Notes under the pieces: generated by a model
Database searches by the model: none
What the model saw: the letters and a program-made list of their open reading frames with translations, nothing else
Told to the model about the DNA's origin: nothing
Position numbers and translations under genes: made by a program
In this document: positions 6,727-7,044 of the stretch, in pieces
Position numbering within the stretch: the first letter of the stretch is position 1
Layout of the letters: each line of letters starts with the position of its first letter
Source of the DNA: Pseudomonadota bacterium
GTDB taxonomy: Bacteria; Pseudomonadota; Gammaproteobacteria; Burkholderiales; Burkholderiaceae_A
Direction of reading: 5' to 3'
Assembly: GCA_002684875.1 (NCBI GenBank)
Contig: NYVY01000048.1
Span: 1-7,044, forward strand
Length of the DNA: 7,044 nt

Positions 6727-7044
6727 TTAAATAGCGTCCCGAATCTCACGCTCAAGCATTTTTATTAGGATTAAGCTTGTAGAAAGAACTAAAAAAGCTA
6801 TTAAAAATAGTGGACCAAAATTTTCAATGCTTGAAGTATTACCTTCTAAAAATATCCCTCTGTATTCACTTAAAAACCAAAGGTAAATGTTTACGTTTTC
6901 TTGAATTTTTTGAAGCCACTCTGGAGCAATGGATGGTACCCATACAATAGGCGTCATCCAAAACCAAATATTCATAAAGATTGTTAAAAATTCTTTTATA
7001 TCTCTAAAAAAAACATTTAATACCCCAAATAGCAAGCCCAATGA
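6727..7044 (-). CDS. wzm: O-antigen ABC transporter permease Wzm, C-terminal part (partial)
   Basis: The frame is open to the right edge and only the last 105 residues are present; apparent starts near the edge are internal Leu codons, so the true start lies outside. Wzm is the inner-membrane subunit that forms the channel for lipid-linked O-polysaccharide. The fragment shows GVLNVFFRDIKEF, a highly recognisable ABC-2 permease segment, then a hydrophobic stretch with IWFWMTPIVWVPSI (membrane and re-entrant region), NIYLWFLSEYRGIF in place of the more usual NP-containing motif before the external helices, and a final membrane helix (FLIAFLVLSTSLILI) ending in a charged cytoplasmic tail. The missing proline in the NP position is a minor oddity. 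The stop is TAA at 6727-6729, followed by wzt in the same frame 18 bases on, so the two are co-transcribed and probably translationally coupled. Assignment rests on the conserved segments and on the adjacent wzt. Confidence 0.9.
   Translation of the reverse strand, partial: SLGLLFGVLNVFFRDIKEFLTIFMNIWFWMTPIVWVPSIAPEWLQKIQENVNIYLWFLSEYRGIFLEGNTSSIENFGPLFLIAFLVLSTSLILIKMLEREIRDAI

Noticed and set aside
6727..7041. A complete 104-residue small membrane protein starting at 7041
   Set aside because: The codon there is TTG inside a conserved Wzm segment and the frame continues to the window edge, so it is a truncated permease and not a small gene.

Overview
The window holds the downstream end of a minus-strand surface-polysaccharide operon, followed by the start of a separate minus-strand gene for a probable S-layer or RTX-type surface protein. 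Every gene reads right to left. The organism looks like a Gram-negative bacterium with an AT-rich genome: the operon samples at about one third G+C. An ABC-transporter-dependent O-antigen system (Wzm/Wzt) implies an outer membrane. The sequence alone does not fix a taxon. An AT-rich proteobacterium such as a Methylophilaceae-like aquatic lineage fits, and a cyanobacterium cannot be excluded.

Layout in transcription order, high to low coordinates. (1) 7044-6727 is the C-terminal part of Wzm, the membrane subunit of the O-antigen exporter, cut by the window edge. (2) 6708-5515 is Wzt, the ATPase, with an extra C-terminal beta-sandwich domain of the kind that recognises a finished glycan end. 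It begins with TTG behind a clear GGAGG, in the same frame as wzm and just past its TAA. (3) 5495-4335 is a SAM-dependent methyltransferase with a C-terminal coiled coil and an SRSW-type motif, a plausible chain terminator of the WbdD type but lacking the kinase domain. (4) 4333-614 is a 1239-residue protein with three glycosyltransferase domains, starting with TTG one base after the methyltransferase stop. (5) 613-362 is an intergenic region with a bidirectional-looking terminator hairpin and a candidate promoter. (6) 361-1 is the N-terminus of a DUF4214-like, Ala/Gly-rich protein, cut by the left edge.

Working model (inference from family knowledge): the large glycosyltransferase builds a multi-sugar O-polysaccharide on a lipid carrier in the cytoplasm. 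The methyltransferase caps the non-reducing end and may gauge length through its coiled coil. The Wzt C-terminal domain reads the capped end and Wzm/Wzt exports the chain. The neighbouring DUF4214-type protein may be an S-layer or surface protein that depends on this polysaccharide for anchoring, a layout reminiscent of Caulobacter, where the S-layer is held by smooth LPS. Most parts belong to known families. The more unusual points are the three-domain fusion, the kinase-less terminator paired with a Wzt carbohydrate-binding domain, the TTG starts, and the adjacency to the surface-protein gene. I saw no tRNA, rRNA, CRISPR array or insertion sequence.
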